NCBI GenBank assembly: GCA_021775095.1
Contig: JAJFII010000111.1
Location: forward strand, 1-36,800
From: Rhodospirillales bacterium
Lineage (GTDB): Bacteria > Pseudomonadota > Alphaproteobacteria > Rhodospirillales > Casp-alpha2
Reading direction: 5' to 3'
Length of the DNA: 36,800 nt
Position 1 is the stretch's first letter. Each line of letters opens with the position of its first letter. Of this stretch, positions 8,082-15,758 are shown in pieces. The notes under the pieces were generated by a model that made no database searches, had not been told where the DNA came from, and saw only the letters and a program-made list of their open reading frames with translations. The translations under genes were made by a program, and so were the position numbers.

Positions 8082-8726
8082 TCATTGGTGTTCTCTTGCT
8101 GGGGTCAGCAAATTATGTCTGAATTGGTTTTTTTCGATTTGTGCCTGGCGAACAACCTGAAAAGCGCCACTCTGGAACAAACCGGCCATAAGTCCCGCAA
8201 CCAGCAAGTCTGGCAGGGCTGTTTCTGTTTCCCATACACCGACCGCCGCCAATACTACCCCTAAATTACCAATTGCATCGTTTCGGCTACACAACCAGAC
8301 GGATCGAACATTTGCGTCGCCGTTACGAAAACTAAAAAGAAGAATTGCACTAACAGCGTTGGCAACAAACGCCAGAATACCAACGGTACCCATTACACCG
8401 GCGACCGGGATTCCAGACACAAATATTTGATAGCAGGTAGAGGCAAAGACCCAGACGCCAAGTACACCAAGACTAAAACCTTTGAAAAAAGATGCATTGG
8501 TTCGCCACCGAGTGGATCGACCAGTTACATAGAGACTAAGGGCATAGGTCATTGTGTCAGATAGGAAATCAAGTGCGTCTGCCTTAAGCGCCTGGGACTG
8601 GGCCATAAACCCCATGCCCATTTCGACAAAAAACATTGACGCATTGATGACGACTACCAGCCCTAACACGCGTTTATATTTGGCGGATGTACCATCGAAC
8701 GCAACTTCATCTCCGCAACAACTCAT
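8082..8726 (-). CDS. Cation diffusion facilitator-like metal exporter (short form)
   Basis: This 214-residue protein has six predicted helices and no C-terminal cytoplasmic domain, as in short CDF-type cation transporters. Likely metal-site residues are in helix 2 (DALDFLSD) and helix 5 (SRNDAIGN), the positions that form the tetrahedral site of CDF proteins. The N-terminus MSCCGDE carries a Cys pair that may capture metal. It is divergent from a MerR regulator and separated from it by a 143-bp region with a MerR-type palindrome, so induction by the exported metal (Zn, Cd, Co or Pb more likely than Cu) is the simplest reading. Confidence 0.8.
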   Translation of the reverse strand: MSCCGDEVAFDGTSAKYKRVLGLVVVINASMFFVEMGMGFMAQSQALKADALDFLSDTMTYALSLYVTGRSTRWRTNASFFKGFSLGVLGVWVFASTCYQIFVSGIPVAGVMGTVGILAFVANAVSAILLFSFRNGDANVRSVWLCSRNDAIGNLGVVLAAVGVWETETALPDLLVAGLMAGLFQSGAFQVVRQAQIEKNQFRHNLLTPAREHQ

Positions 8727-8827
8727 CCTCTAGAAATCTTCCCTGCAGTCAGGATGAAGGGCAAAAAAACGCCATTCATTCCTTTTTTAACTTGCTGAAC
8801 AGGGAACCAACATGACAAGCTTACAAC

Positions 8828-8842
8828 CTCTAGCGACTAGAG
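8828..8842. promoter_or_regulatory. MerR-family operator palindrome
   Basis: CTCTAG-CGA-CTAGAG is a perfect 6-3-6 inverted repeat with the geometry of MerR-class metal operators (compare the CTCTATAG/CTAGAGG type arms of PbrR and CadR sites). It lies between the divergent exporter and regulator genes, 26 bp upstream of the regulator start at 8869. The -35 and -10 hexamers around it are poor matches in both directions, as expected for a promoter that needs activation. Which gene it drives cannot be decided from sequence. Confidence 0.6.
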
Positions 8843-8868
8843 CTACAAGAGAAATTTGGGATAATTTC

Positions 8869-9270
8869 ATGTATACGATAGGCAGGCTTGCGCAGGATAC
8901 GGGCTGCAAGGTTCAAACTATTCGATATTATGAAGAAATTGGCGTCATGCCCCCTCCGGACCGATCAAAAGGGAATCAACGCCTGTATGAGCGTTCTCAT
9001 ATGCATCGATTATTGTTTATACGGCACAGCCGCGAACTGGGGTTTCCGCTTGATACAATTCGCCAACTACTGAATTTAACTGACAACCCAAGCCAACCCT
9101 GTGAAACGGTCACCCGTACCGCACGGGCGCATTTAGCTGAAGTTAACAGCCGGATTGTAGGGCTGCAGAATGTAAAGCTGGAACTTGAGCGAATGATTAG
9201 TCAGTGCGACGGCGGACGGCAAATGAGTGAATGCCGAATAATCGAAGTCCTCTCGACTTCGGACAAATAG
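8869..9270 (+). CDS. MerR-family metal-responsive regulator
   Basis: The 133-residue form starting MYTIGRLAQDTG is preferred over an in-frame ATG at 8812, although that upstream ATG has a better ribosome site (AGGGA). The longer form would place the operator inside the coding sequence and add a 19-residue leader the family lacks. The winged helix shows VQTIRYYEEIGVMPPP, then a long dimerisation helix. Cysteines at 78, 113 and 122 match the positions used by Zn/Cd/Pb sensors (ZntR, CadR, PbrR) rather than the CxxxxxxxC pair of CueR alone. It most likely controls the divergent CDF exporter. Confidence 0.88.
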   Translation: MYTIGRLAQDTGCKVQTIRYYEEIGVMPPPDRSKGNQRLYERSHMHRLLFIRHSRELGFPLDTIRQLLNLTDNPSQPCETVTRTARAHLAEVNSRIVGLQNVKLELERMISQCDGGRQMSECRIIEVLSTSDK

Positions 9271-9344
9271 GGCACTAAATGTTGTTCGAAAGAAAATACT
9301 ACCAGATACGCCCCTCCAGAAGACAATAAAAATCCAAAAGCACC

Positions 9345-9779
9345 CTATTTGACATTCTCCAGTTCTTGAAATTCGATTTGTTCAGACGTCCAGAGTGACT
9401 TCAAGTACTCGATAACCGCGCGTATTTCCCCAGGCGACAGCACATTCCTGAACGCTGGCATGGTTAACCGGCCTGTCTTGTTAAATGGATCACGCCAACC
9501 GTCCTGAATCATATTAAATAACATCGTATTCGAGTGGCGCCAGGTATGGCCCGTATGGTTGTGAGGGGGAGCGGGTAACTCTCCTTGTTTATTAGGTCGC
9601 TTCCATTCTTGTTTCCCTTCACCATTTAAGCCATGGCAGGCCGCGCATTGTTGGCGGTAGATTTTACGGCCTTGCTCAATGGGTGTAACCTCTAACTCCG
9701 CCTTTAACGGGCGGTCTGGAATCATTCCGGCGCTGGCAACAAGAATACCGATAAGCACCTTCAGACAAATTCTAGTCAC
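9345..9779 (-). CDS. Periplasmic c-type cytochrome with conserved His cluster
   Basis: The GTG start at 9779 overlaps the end of the preceding propeller gene by 8 nt and has GGGAG 7 nt upstream; longer in-frame starts lie inside that gene and give an implausible leader. The 144-residue product has a signal sequence (about 1-27), one haem site CAACH (45-49) and a probable axial Met107 in LTMPAF. Between them lies LPAPPHNHTGHTWRHS (68-83), which also occurs, with variations, in the cytochrome encoded at 15758-16261. The repeated His residues could bind a metal such as copper. It is the last gene of the minus-strand copper island and probably carries electrons in the periplasm. Confidence 0.85.
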   Translation of the reverse strand: MTRICLKVLIGILVASAGMIPDRPLKAELEVTPIEQGRKIYRQQCAACHGLNGEGKQEWKRPNKQGELPAPPHNHTGHTWRHSNTMLFNMIQDGWRDPFNKTGRLTMPAFRNVLSPGEIRAVIEYLKSLWTSEQIEFQELENVK

Positions 9780-10665
9780 CAAGGCGCTCCCAGGTTTCTG
9801 TATCATCCAGTCTTCTGAATAAGGTGCCATCATTTGCGGCACCAAAAATAACACCGTTGGGAATATAAACCAAAGTCGTAACGTGGCTTTCTGGTGACAT
9901 TCGCTGCTTCCAGGTTTCACCCCCATCCTGACTGCTCATCAGACCGTTTTCGGTTGCTATATAAATGTGTTCAGGAATTTGCGGGTTATAAACGAGATCG
10001 GTAATTTTACCCTTAAAATCGCCGGCCTGACGCCATAAACAGAAACAATCCATCGCCCGCTGTACACCGCTGGCCGTAACCGCAAAAAGCCAACCCGTCT
10101 TCATACTCCCTTTCATATTCGTATGCTTGAGCAGGCGAATCTCTCCAGGTCCTTCATCCATTAACTGCCAGCTGTTCCCGGCGTCTTCGCTGCGATAGAT
10201 GTTTTTGTCTGCCACGACCGTATAAAGCGTTTCCGCAAGGGTTGCGTGTGCGGCGAGCGAGACAATTTGTTTGTTGGGTATCCCCTTATCGGCAGCCGTC
10301 CAGCTTTCTCCGCTGTTTTCACTTCTAAATATCCCGAGATCCCTGCCCGCAAGATATATGGTATTTTTTCCCCCTGCCGGCGTGATCAGGGAGACAACGT
10401 TGGCGCTATTGTCGAATACCGAAGGCAGCCGAATTCTTCGCCACTTTTGTCCATTATCTAGACTTTGAAAAAGCGAATTCCGCGACGCCTTATAAAGTGC
10501 ACCTTTACTGATATCATAGGCAAGCGCGACAATTTTGGCATCCGACGAAGATGGCTCACTCGCCTTGACCTGACCAATTGCCGCGAGCAGCACTAGGAAA
10601 AAAGCAAATGTGCGGGTTATCGACAAGAGCTTGAATGTTTGTAGCATTCCAATAAATCTTTCCAT
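9772..10665 (-). CDS. Exported Asp-box (BNR) beta-propeller protein
   Basis: The 297-residue protein has a signal peptide or anchor at about 15-36 and at least four Asp-box repeats (SxDxGxxW): SLDNGQKW (68-75), SENSGESW (115-122), SEDAGNSW (159-166) and SQDGGETW (245-252), with a degenerate fifth at 285-292. Such repeats form sialidase- or YCF48-like propellers; here there is no sialidase active-site context, so a structural, assembly or sensing role is more likely. A CFC motif at about 207-209 interrupts the propeller and recalls copper-ligand motifs, but this is suggestive only. Its stop overlaps the cytochrome start, implying translational coupling. Confidence 0.8.
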   Translation of the reverse strand: MERFIGMLQTFKLLSITRTFAFFLVLLAAIGQVKASEPSSSDAKIVALAYDISKGALYKASRNSLFQSLDNGQKWRRIRLPSVFDNSANVVSLITPAGGKNTIYLAGRDLGIFRSENSGESWTAADKGIPNKQIVSLAAHATLAETLYTVVADKNIYRSEDAGNSWQLMDEGPGEIRLLKHTNMKGSMKTGWLFAVTASGVQRAMDCFCLWRQAGDFKGKITDLVYNPQIPEHIYIATENGLMSSQDGGETWKQRMSPESHVTTLVYIPNGVIFGAANDGTLFRRLDDTETWERLGD

Positions 10666-10694
10666 GATGTGAGGGCGAGGGACACTATCGCCAC

Positions 10695-10713
10695 TAAACG
10701 ACCCGGTCGTTTA
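10695..10713. promoter_or_regulatory. Perfect 8-bp palindromic stem (TAAACGAC/GTCGTTTA)
   Basis: The 8-bp arms enclose a 3-nt loop in the 113-bp gap between the DUF411 gene and the propeller gene. There is no following T-run, so it could be an RNA processing hairpin, an attenuator or a regulator site. It is the only obvious structure in this gap. Confidence 0.4.
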
Positions 10714-10778
10714 TGATTAGGAGGACACGCCAAATTATCCACGGGGTCTGACGGTCTCACGCCTGAACAGGAGCGATG

Positions 10779-11225
10779 TTATTCGACCGCATAGACTTTA
10801 TTATCCGGACCGGAGAGCTCATAGATCACCAGCGGCCCGGCTTTTTTGCCGGGCATTCCCGGGGTGCCGGTCGGCATTCCTGGAAGTGTAATGCCTCTGA
10901 TTTCTGGTTTCTCTGTGAGCAGCTTGTTAACCGTTTTTATGGGGACCAATCCATCGATAACATAACCATCCACCATCAATGTATGGCATCCCTCAAAACC
11001 TTCCGGAACTCCGGCCATTTTTTTGACGCCAGTTAGTTGTGAATATGGCAGAGACTTTATCTCAACCTTGAATCCGTTATCTTCAAGATATTTTGCATAG
11101 TCATCACAGCAACCGCACTGCAGTGGTTTATACATGATTGCATCTTTTTGATGATTGTCTGCTAAAGCCGTTCCCATCATCATAGTTAGGGCAACAGCAG
11201 ATAATAAGTAGCGTTTCATCGACAT
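10779..11225 (-). CDS. DUF411 (CopG-like) periplasmic metal-binding protein
   Basis: The 148-residue protein has a signal peptide (cleavage after about ALA-D) and the DUF411 hallmarks: CGCC at 37-40, DGYVIDGLVP, and the Pro/Met-rich tail GMPTGTPGMPG. DUF411 includes CopG of copper and silver resistance islands, a thioredoxin-like copper-redox protein. C80-H81 is a further conserved ligand pair. AGGA lies just upstream of the ATG at 11225. Its place in the island supports a role in handling periplasmic copper. Confidence 0.9.
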   Translation of the reverse strand: MSMKRYLLSAVALTMMMGTALADNHQKDAIMYKPLQCGCCDDYAKYLEDNGFKVEIKSLPYSQLTGVKKMAGVPEGFEGCHTLMVDGYVIDGLVPIKTVNKLLTEKPEIRGITLPGMPTGTPGMPGKKAGPLVIYELSGPDNKVYAVE

Positions 11226-11328
11226 TCTTCCTGTTCGTTACGTTGCTTCGCCTTGTTTAGAGGAGAAGATAAATGGTGAAATATTCTACTCGGCTGGGGT
11301 TGAGGGTTCTGGGACTGGGCTTGTTTTC

Positions 11329-11826
11329 TCACTCGCGAACTACCAGTTTGTAGTCTGGCGTCGGGTTTAGCGGACACGAGTAGACATATTCGCCTTCCTT
11401 AAGGGTTATTACGTATTCCTTGGTTGACTCCTGGTAAAGACCACCGCCGGAAACACTCGGCAGTTTTGCACGGTTGATCAGACCATCTCCGCGCAGCCAA
11501 AACCCCAATGGATAAGAAACATTTTTGTTGGTGACCCGAAAAATGTATTTACCGGGTTTAAGATCAAGCACCTTTGCCTTTGAAAGTCTTTCCGTCCCGG
11601 TCTCGGAATTAATCTGATCGCAGTCTGATTTTTCGCTGCTTGTAAAACCATGATCGACTTCATTCTCGGATTCGAGAAATTGGCACGGCGTCTGCGTTAA
11701 ATGGATCACCGTCACTTCCTGGGCCATGCCAGGAGTAACGTTTAAGCCCGTAGCAATGATGGCCGTAGCGATCAGTAATTTTAAAATGCCGATTGACGAC
11801 ACAGTCCACTTGAATTGATTTTTCAT
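11329..11826 (-). CDS. Cupredoxin-like exported protein
   Basis: The start at 11826 (MKNQFKWTVSS) has AGAGGA upstream and overlaps the previous stop by 4 nt (ATGA); it gives a 165-residue protein with a signal peptide ending near GMAQ. A beta-rich domain follows, with LKPGKYIFRVTNKNVSYPLG, a typical cupredoxin strand-loop, and a C-terminal YSCPLNPTPDYKL, resembling the Cys loop of cupredoxins. Extra cysteines at 48 and 69 may form a disulfide. The canonical C-x4-H-x4-M copper loop is not present, so type-1 copper binding is not assured. It probably binds copper or another metal in the periplasm. Confidence 0.75.
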   Translation of the reverse strand: MKNQFKWTVSSIGILKLLIATAIIATGLNVTPGMAQEVTVIHLTQTPCQFLESENEVDHGFTSSEKSDCDQINSETGTERLSKAKVLDLKPGKYIFRVTNKNVSYPLGFWLRGDGLINRAKLPSVSGGGLYQESTKEYVITLKEGEYVYSCPLNPTPDYKLVVRE

Positions 11827-12305
11827 GATATTGTCCTCTTTTCTAATTGTAGATTTAAGAACGCCGGGCACCGGGCCCACCAGAAGGCAGAGACAGGAAT
11901 GACAATCCATTGGGCGAGGGGCGACAGCCCGGTACCCAGTATCGGTAATGTCGGCATCATTTCTGTATAGGCCCAGCTTTGACGGATTTCCGTATTGAGC
12001 CATTCACTAAATATCGTATATCCGAACCCAAATAAGACCGTCAGCATTGCAACCTGCAGGAAACCGGTGTGCGGCCATTCTGAACTGCGATATATGACAA
12101 GTGCCATCACCAGCGTAGCGCTCGCAATAAGGATGTCTCCACCGGTGCAATGAACGACGGCAAAGATAATGTTGTTTGGGGTCTCTTCTTTCCAGATCGT
12201 ATACAGAGGAACATGGCCAAGTTCCCAAAGCAAATTTGCGAAAGTGGAGAAAAAAAGGTATCGGCTGATCATCGAGAGCCATGATCCCGGGAGTTGTTCA
12301 GTCAT
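11823..12305 (-). CDS. Uncharacterised four-helix membrane protein
   Basis: The 160 residues contain about four transmembrane helices, with conserved-looking features FANLLWELGHVPLYT, a His-Cys pair in VVHCTGGD and FSEWLNT. I have an impression of similar unnamed proteins near copper or cytochrome oxidase genes in Proteobacteria, but cannot confirm a named family. The gene overlaps the Cox11 stop by 8 nt and the cupredoxin start by 4 nt, so it is embedded in the operon. The charged and aromatic residues in the helices could form a metal or haem site; this is inference. Confidence 0.75.
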   Translation of the reverse strand: MTEQLPGSWLSMISRYLFFSTFANLLWELGHVPLYTIWKEETPNNIIFAVVHCTGGDILIASATLVMALVIYRSSEWPHTGFLQVAMLTVLFGFGYTIFSEWLNTEIRQSWAYTEMMPTLPILGTGLSPLAQWIVIPVSAFWWARCPAFLNLQLEKRTIS

Positions 12306-12977
12306 TGATTAAGCTCCGGGTGGTTCCTGAAACAGATATAGGTTTGTTGGAAGTCGCTACTGTGATGAGATATTCCTGCAATGCATCAGCTCCTTTGTTA
12401 AAAAACGTATAGGAGAGAGTGATCGTATTCACTTCTTTTGTGGTTACATCCTCCGCCAACTCCGGGTCGACGAAAAATGTAACCGGAAACGCCTTGCTTT
12501 CTCCCGGCATCAGCAACTGTTCGGTAAAACAAAAACAGTCAATCTTGTTGAAATATTGACCCACCTTAAACGGAGTGACATTAAATGTTGCCGTTCCGAG
12601 AATTGGTTCAGTCCCCATATTGGTTGCCTCGAAATTCACGAGACGCTCCTCGCCAAGCTGGATATCAACTGGTTTGGGAGGCAAAAACCACCAGGGAAAG
12701 CCCCGGCGACATTGGTGTCGAAACGCAAGGTCATGGGATGGTAGGCGACAGCTCCCGGTGCCGCTTTAGCGACTGCGGTTGTTCCACCGTAGCCGGTGAT
12801 CTGGCAGAACAACTGATAAAGGGGTACAGCCGCATAGGCCAATCCAACCATACCCACGACCAGTGTCGCCAGGATCGCCGCAACCTTCAGGTTACTGCCC
12901 GACCCGCGTTGGGAGGCGAGATCAATCCGTCTAATCTGTACCGGATCTTCTTTTACAGGTAAAAAATCTGTCTCCAT
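12298..12977 (-). pseudogene. ctaG: Cytochrome c oxidase assembly protein Cox11/CtaG, split by a -1 frameshift
   Basis: The upstream frame (12977 down to about 12697) has the Cox11 transmembrane helix and VPLYQLFCQITGYGGTT. The downstream frame continues with VNFEATN, GTATFNVTPFKVGQYFNKI, the CFCFTEQ copper motif and PVTFFVDPE, which is the rest of Cox11. The frames meet at a C3 run (GGG at 12694-12696); one extra base would give a continuous protein of about 226 residues, the family norm. The ATG at 12977 shares its A with the SCO stop (TGATG). Cox11 delivers copper to CuB of cytochrome oxidase. As with the hydrolase, a sequencing error is possible, since the protein on both sides is undamaged. 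Confidence 0.88.
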
Positions 12978-13663
12978 CAAAAGAGGTTTTTCATTTTTTG
13001 CCAAAACCCGCCCTTATTGTCACCCTTGGCATCGTGCACATCGTTGACAAGGGCGTTGATAAAGAGAACAAGGTTGGTCGGTTGAAATTTCAACCCATAG
13101 AAATTGGCCCGCCATTTCCCCTCCAGATCAATAATATGTGTAACAACGCTGTGGACTTGGTAGCCATCGTCGGTCTCGATGAATTTATGTCCGAAACTTT
13201 CCACAAGATCGCGGGTCATTTTCAAATTTTCTGGGCCGCTGGTAAGGAACGTCCAGTTGACCGGATCAAGGCCGTGGATTTCCCCGTATTCCTTAAGTAT
13301 ATCTCCCTTATCGTTTTTTGGATCTGTGGTAATGGTTACAAACTGAACGACACCGCGCATGGGCGTTCGGTTGACCATCTCCTGAATTTCTGCAATCCGC
13401 TCCGCATGCAGGGGGCAGATATCTGGACAGTTGGTGTAAATAAAATGAAGAACAACAGCTTTGCCCTTCAGGACATTTAAACCTATCGACCGGCCATCGG
13501 CGTCCTGAAGGGTGAAATTGGGTGCCTCTTTATTAAAGACCTGGACGTACTTCTCCGTCGCGTAAAGCTGGTTTTCCAGGCTTTTCATTGAATGAGCGGA
13601 GCTCTGCTGCGTTGCGATCAACAGGAATAGCGACGCCACAGTTATCGGGGTTATGGATCTCAA
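12977..13663 (-). CDS. SCO1/SenC-family copper chaperone
   Basis: This 228-residue exported protein has a thioredoxin fold with the SCO copper ligands C79 and C83 in TNCPDICPLH and H175 in VVTHIIDL. TITTDPKND is the usual strand after the redox site. SCO proteins load CuA of cytochrome oxidase or act as periplasmic copper and thiol chaperones. The N-terminus (MRSITPITVASLFLLIA...SSAHS) looks like a cleaved signal rather than a membrane anchor. It is directly coupled to Cox11, as expected for copper delivery to an oxidase or to the multicopper oxidase of this island. Confidence 0.93.
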   Translation of the reverse strand: MRSITPITVASLFLLIATQQSSAHSMKSLENQLYATEKYVQVFNKEAPNFTLQDADGRSIGLNVLKGKAVVLHFIYTNCPDICPLHAERIAEIQEMVNRTPMRGVVQFVTITTDPKNDKGDILKEYGEIHGLDPVNWTFLTSGPENLKMTRDLVESFGHKFIETDDGYQVHSVVTHIIDLEGKWRANFYGLKFQPTNLVLFINALVNDVHDAKGDNKGGFWQKMKNLF

Positions 13664-13745
13664 TTTTTTGCCTCAAATTTGGTCGAGGGCGGCAACTCAG
13701 TGGGCTTGCCGCCGTCTCTGTGTTCACATTACTCTGCAGGCGGGT

Positions 13746-14030
13746 TTACTGGTTTGAACCGGAACCCTGAGCCGGGTTTTTCGATGTACCGGTGCCCTGA
13801 TCATTCATCGCTCCTTTCATCATATTGGTACAGGTTTCCATCATTTCGTTCATCTGCCCCATCATTCCCATCATGCCACCCGGACCCATTTTACCACCTC
13901 GTATGGTACCGTCCTGGTTCATCATCGACCCTAGGGCATTGCTATTCTCGTTGGCGAAAACTGCCGGTGCGGTTGCAATAGCGGTAATCAGGGCTGCCGC
14001 AAGTGCAAATGATTTCAATCGTATGTTCAT
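13746..14030 (-). CDS. Small Met-rich periplasmic protein
   Basis: With the start at 14030 (AAAGGA upstream) the product has 94 residues: a signal peptide (MNIRLKSFALAAALITAIA...VFA) and a mature part with repeated Met pairs (GPGGMMGMMGQMNEMMET, NMMKGAM). Such Met-rich segments bind Cu(I) in CopA, CopC/CusF-like and PcoE-like proteins. I cannot assign a named family. It lies between SCO and a small Cys membrane protein, and may buffer periplasmic copper. Confidence 0.75.
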   Translation of the reverse strand: MNIRLKSFALAAALITAIATAPAVFANENSNALGSMMNQDGTIRGGKMGPGGMMGMMGQMNEMMETCTNMMKGAMNDQGTGTSKNPAQGSGSNQ

Positions 14031-14116
14031 GTTCGTTCCTTTAGTTAAGTTTGCTGTGTAGTTGCTAATCGAGCCCATCCCGATCTGTCTTGTCCCCTTG
14101 TCTCGCCCCCCGATAT

Positions 14117-14434
14117 TTATGCATTACCGTCTGAACCTTCCTTGAAGTTCATTTCCTTACCCGGCGTTTTCTCGTCGGATGCACACGACTTGCCGCCGGC
14201 CTTGTTCATGCAGAGCCCGAGCGCGCACATTGCAACGCAAGGCAAGACGGCAACAATTAGAGACGCAGCGCCTACTGTGACCAGCCAACTCCAGTTTAAC
14301 GCCGCCGCGATAAGGATAACTCCTCCTCCGAGGACGATGAGGCCGCGCTTGCCTGTCAGATAGGGCCAAACCATATTGAGAAGACCTTGCGCCGGTGAAT
14401 TTTGTTTCTTTGTTGTTAAGGTCGGAATGTTCAT
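14117..14434 (-). CDS. Small two-helix membrane protein with Cys-rich C-terminal half
   Basis: The 105 residues have two adjacent helices (about 30-48 and 50-75), with cysteines in LPCVAMCALGLCM and one more in GGKSC, followed by a charged tail. GGAG lies about 9 nt upstream of the ATG. The closely spaced Cys/Met residues at the end of helix 2 look like a Cu(I) or thiol site. I do not recognise a named family. Neighbours are the Met-rich protein and TlpA. Confidence 0.7.
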   Translation of the reverse strand: MNIPTLTTKKQNSPAQGLLNMVWPYLTGKRGLIVLGGGVILIAAALNWSWLVTVGAASLIVAVLPCVAMCALGLCMNKAGGKSCASDEKTPGKEMNFKEGSDGNA

Positions 14435-14488
14435 TGTGTCTGCTCCAAGTTGTTATTTATGAATATACAGGTTCCAGTTTCTGGAGGG

Positions 14489-15163
14489 TCAATGGCCTTC
14501 AGGAAATGGTGTTAAGAATGCCTGTTTCGGTAGATCTCGGGCCTTGTTTTGGATGGCCCCAAAAGCGAAAGTTTGAACCAGGGACGGTGCCAGGGACTGG
14601 TCTTTGCCATTGATATATTGACGAAAAAAGGAACTCATTTCGGGTGTATCCCATTCTGCAGGTCCGATAAGACGTCCGATCTCTCTTCCTTGCCGATCGA
14701 TCAGAAGTGTCGTCGGCAGGCCAACAACCCTTAACGCCCGGGTCGCTTTTTTATCGCTGTCCATATAGATCCTCAGGTCATTAATTCCGATCTCTTCATA
14801 GAATTTCCTGACAACCTCGACGCCCGCCTTGTCAATGGACAGTGCCACGACCTCAAAATCCGGGCCGCCGAGCTGCGCCTGGAGGCGATCAAGGGTCGGC
14901 ATTTCCTTACGGCACGGGCCACACCATGTCGCCCAAATATTTAAAAGCACGATCTTGCCGTGAAAGCTCTCCAGCGAATGGGGGCTACCGTCACCTTTCG
15001 ATAAAATAAGTTCTGGAAGCAATTGCGGTTCGTCATGGATGGCAAAATTCTCAACGGTTCCTTCAGCGAACGCCGAAGCTGAGACGAGTATAAGGAAGGC
15101 TGCCACTACCCGTCCGGTAACCTTCATAAGGTGACCGTCATGAAGCCAATCACTTCTGTTCAT
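14489..15163 (-). CDS. TlpA/ResA-like periplasmic thioredoxin
   Basis: The 224-residue protein begins with a signal sequence and has the thioredoxin active site WATWCGPC (C81, C84), LPTTLLIDRQG with the cis-Pro and a C-terminal helix. TlpA-type proteins reduce copper-site cysteines (for example in SCO and CuA) or apocytochromes. The start at 15163 is inside the end of the CcmG gene (14-nt overlap) and has AAAGG upstream; an alternative ATG at 15127 lacks one. About 40 residues after the fold have no clear homology. It would need electrons from CcdA or DsbD, of which only a relic occurs at 7293. Confidence 0.88.
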   Translation of the reverse strand: MNRSDWLHDGHLMKVTGRVVAAFLILVSASAFAEGTVENFAIHDEPQLLPELILSKGDGSPHSLESFHGKIVLLNIWATWCGPCRKEMPTLDRLQAQLGGPDFEVVALSIDKAGVEVVRKFYEEIGINDLRIYMDSDKKATRALRVVGLPTTLLIDRQGREIGRLIGPAEWDTPEMSSFFRQYINGKDQSLAPSLVQTFAFGAIQNKARDLPKQAFLTPFPEGH

Positions 15164-15758
15164 TGTTCAGCCTTTCGATTAGGGGAAGAATAGTTTTTTG
15201 TAGAACGACGGGCGTTATCGCGCCGATATGTTTGTAGATAATCTTTCCGTCGCGATTGATGACGAATGTCTCCGGGACGCCGTAAACCCCCCATTCAATC
15301 CCGACACGCCCATCGATATCGGCTCCGGTACGGGTATAGGGGTCGCCGAGTTGATCGAGCCAGGCGGCGGCATCATCGGGTTTGTCCTTGTAATTCAAGC
15401 CATGAATAGGAACCATGCCCGATGCGTCCAGTTTCATAAAAAGCGGGTGTTCGGCGCGGCACGCCGTGCACCAGGATGCAAATACATTAACTAACGAGAC
15501 CTCACCCAACAGATCCTTGTTGGATAATCCCAAGGATCGGCCATTGACGGGCGGCAGTTTAAATGCGGGTGGTGGTTTGTCTATCAAGGTCGATGGCAGC
15601 AAACTCGGATCCAGTGAGAGGCCCCACCAGAATGCCGTTGCCAACCCTAAAAACAGGACCAGTGGTACATTAAAGATCCAACGGCGCCTTGTGCCCATAT
15701 GTTTCTCCGTATCTGATTGTTGCATGTGCGGGTCAATTGGGAGCATGGTTTCGGGCAT
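15150..15758 (-). CDS. CcmG/DsbE-like membrane-anchored thiol-disulfide protein
   Basis: The 202 residues comprise a short cytoplasmic N-terminus, one helix (about 28-46) and a thioredoxin domain with WCTAC (97-100) and GVYGVPETFVI, the hallmark of CcmG, which reduces apocytochrome c before haem attachment. The ATG shares one base with the stop of the cytochrome upstream (TAATG). No other ccm genes are nearby, so this may be an island-specific copy serving the three cytochromes or copper chaperones here. The active site is CTAC instead of the usual CPxC. Confidence 0.9.
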   Translation of the reverse strand: MPETMLPIDPHMQQSDTEKHMGTRRRWIFNVPLVLFLGLATAFWWGLSLDPSLLPSTLIDKPPPAFKLPPVNGRSLGLSNKDLLGEVSLVNVFASWCTACRAEHPLFMKLDASGMVPIHGLNYKDKPDDAAAWLDQLGDPYTRTGADIDGRVGIEWGVYGVPETFVINRDGKIIYKHIGAITPVVLQKTILPLIERLNNEQK

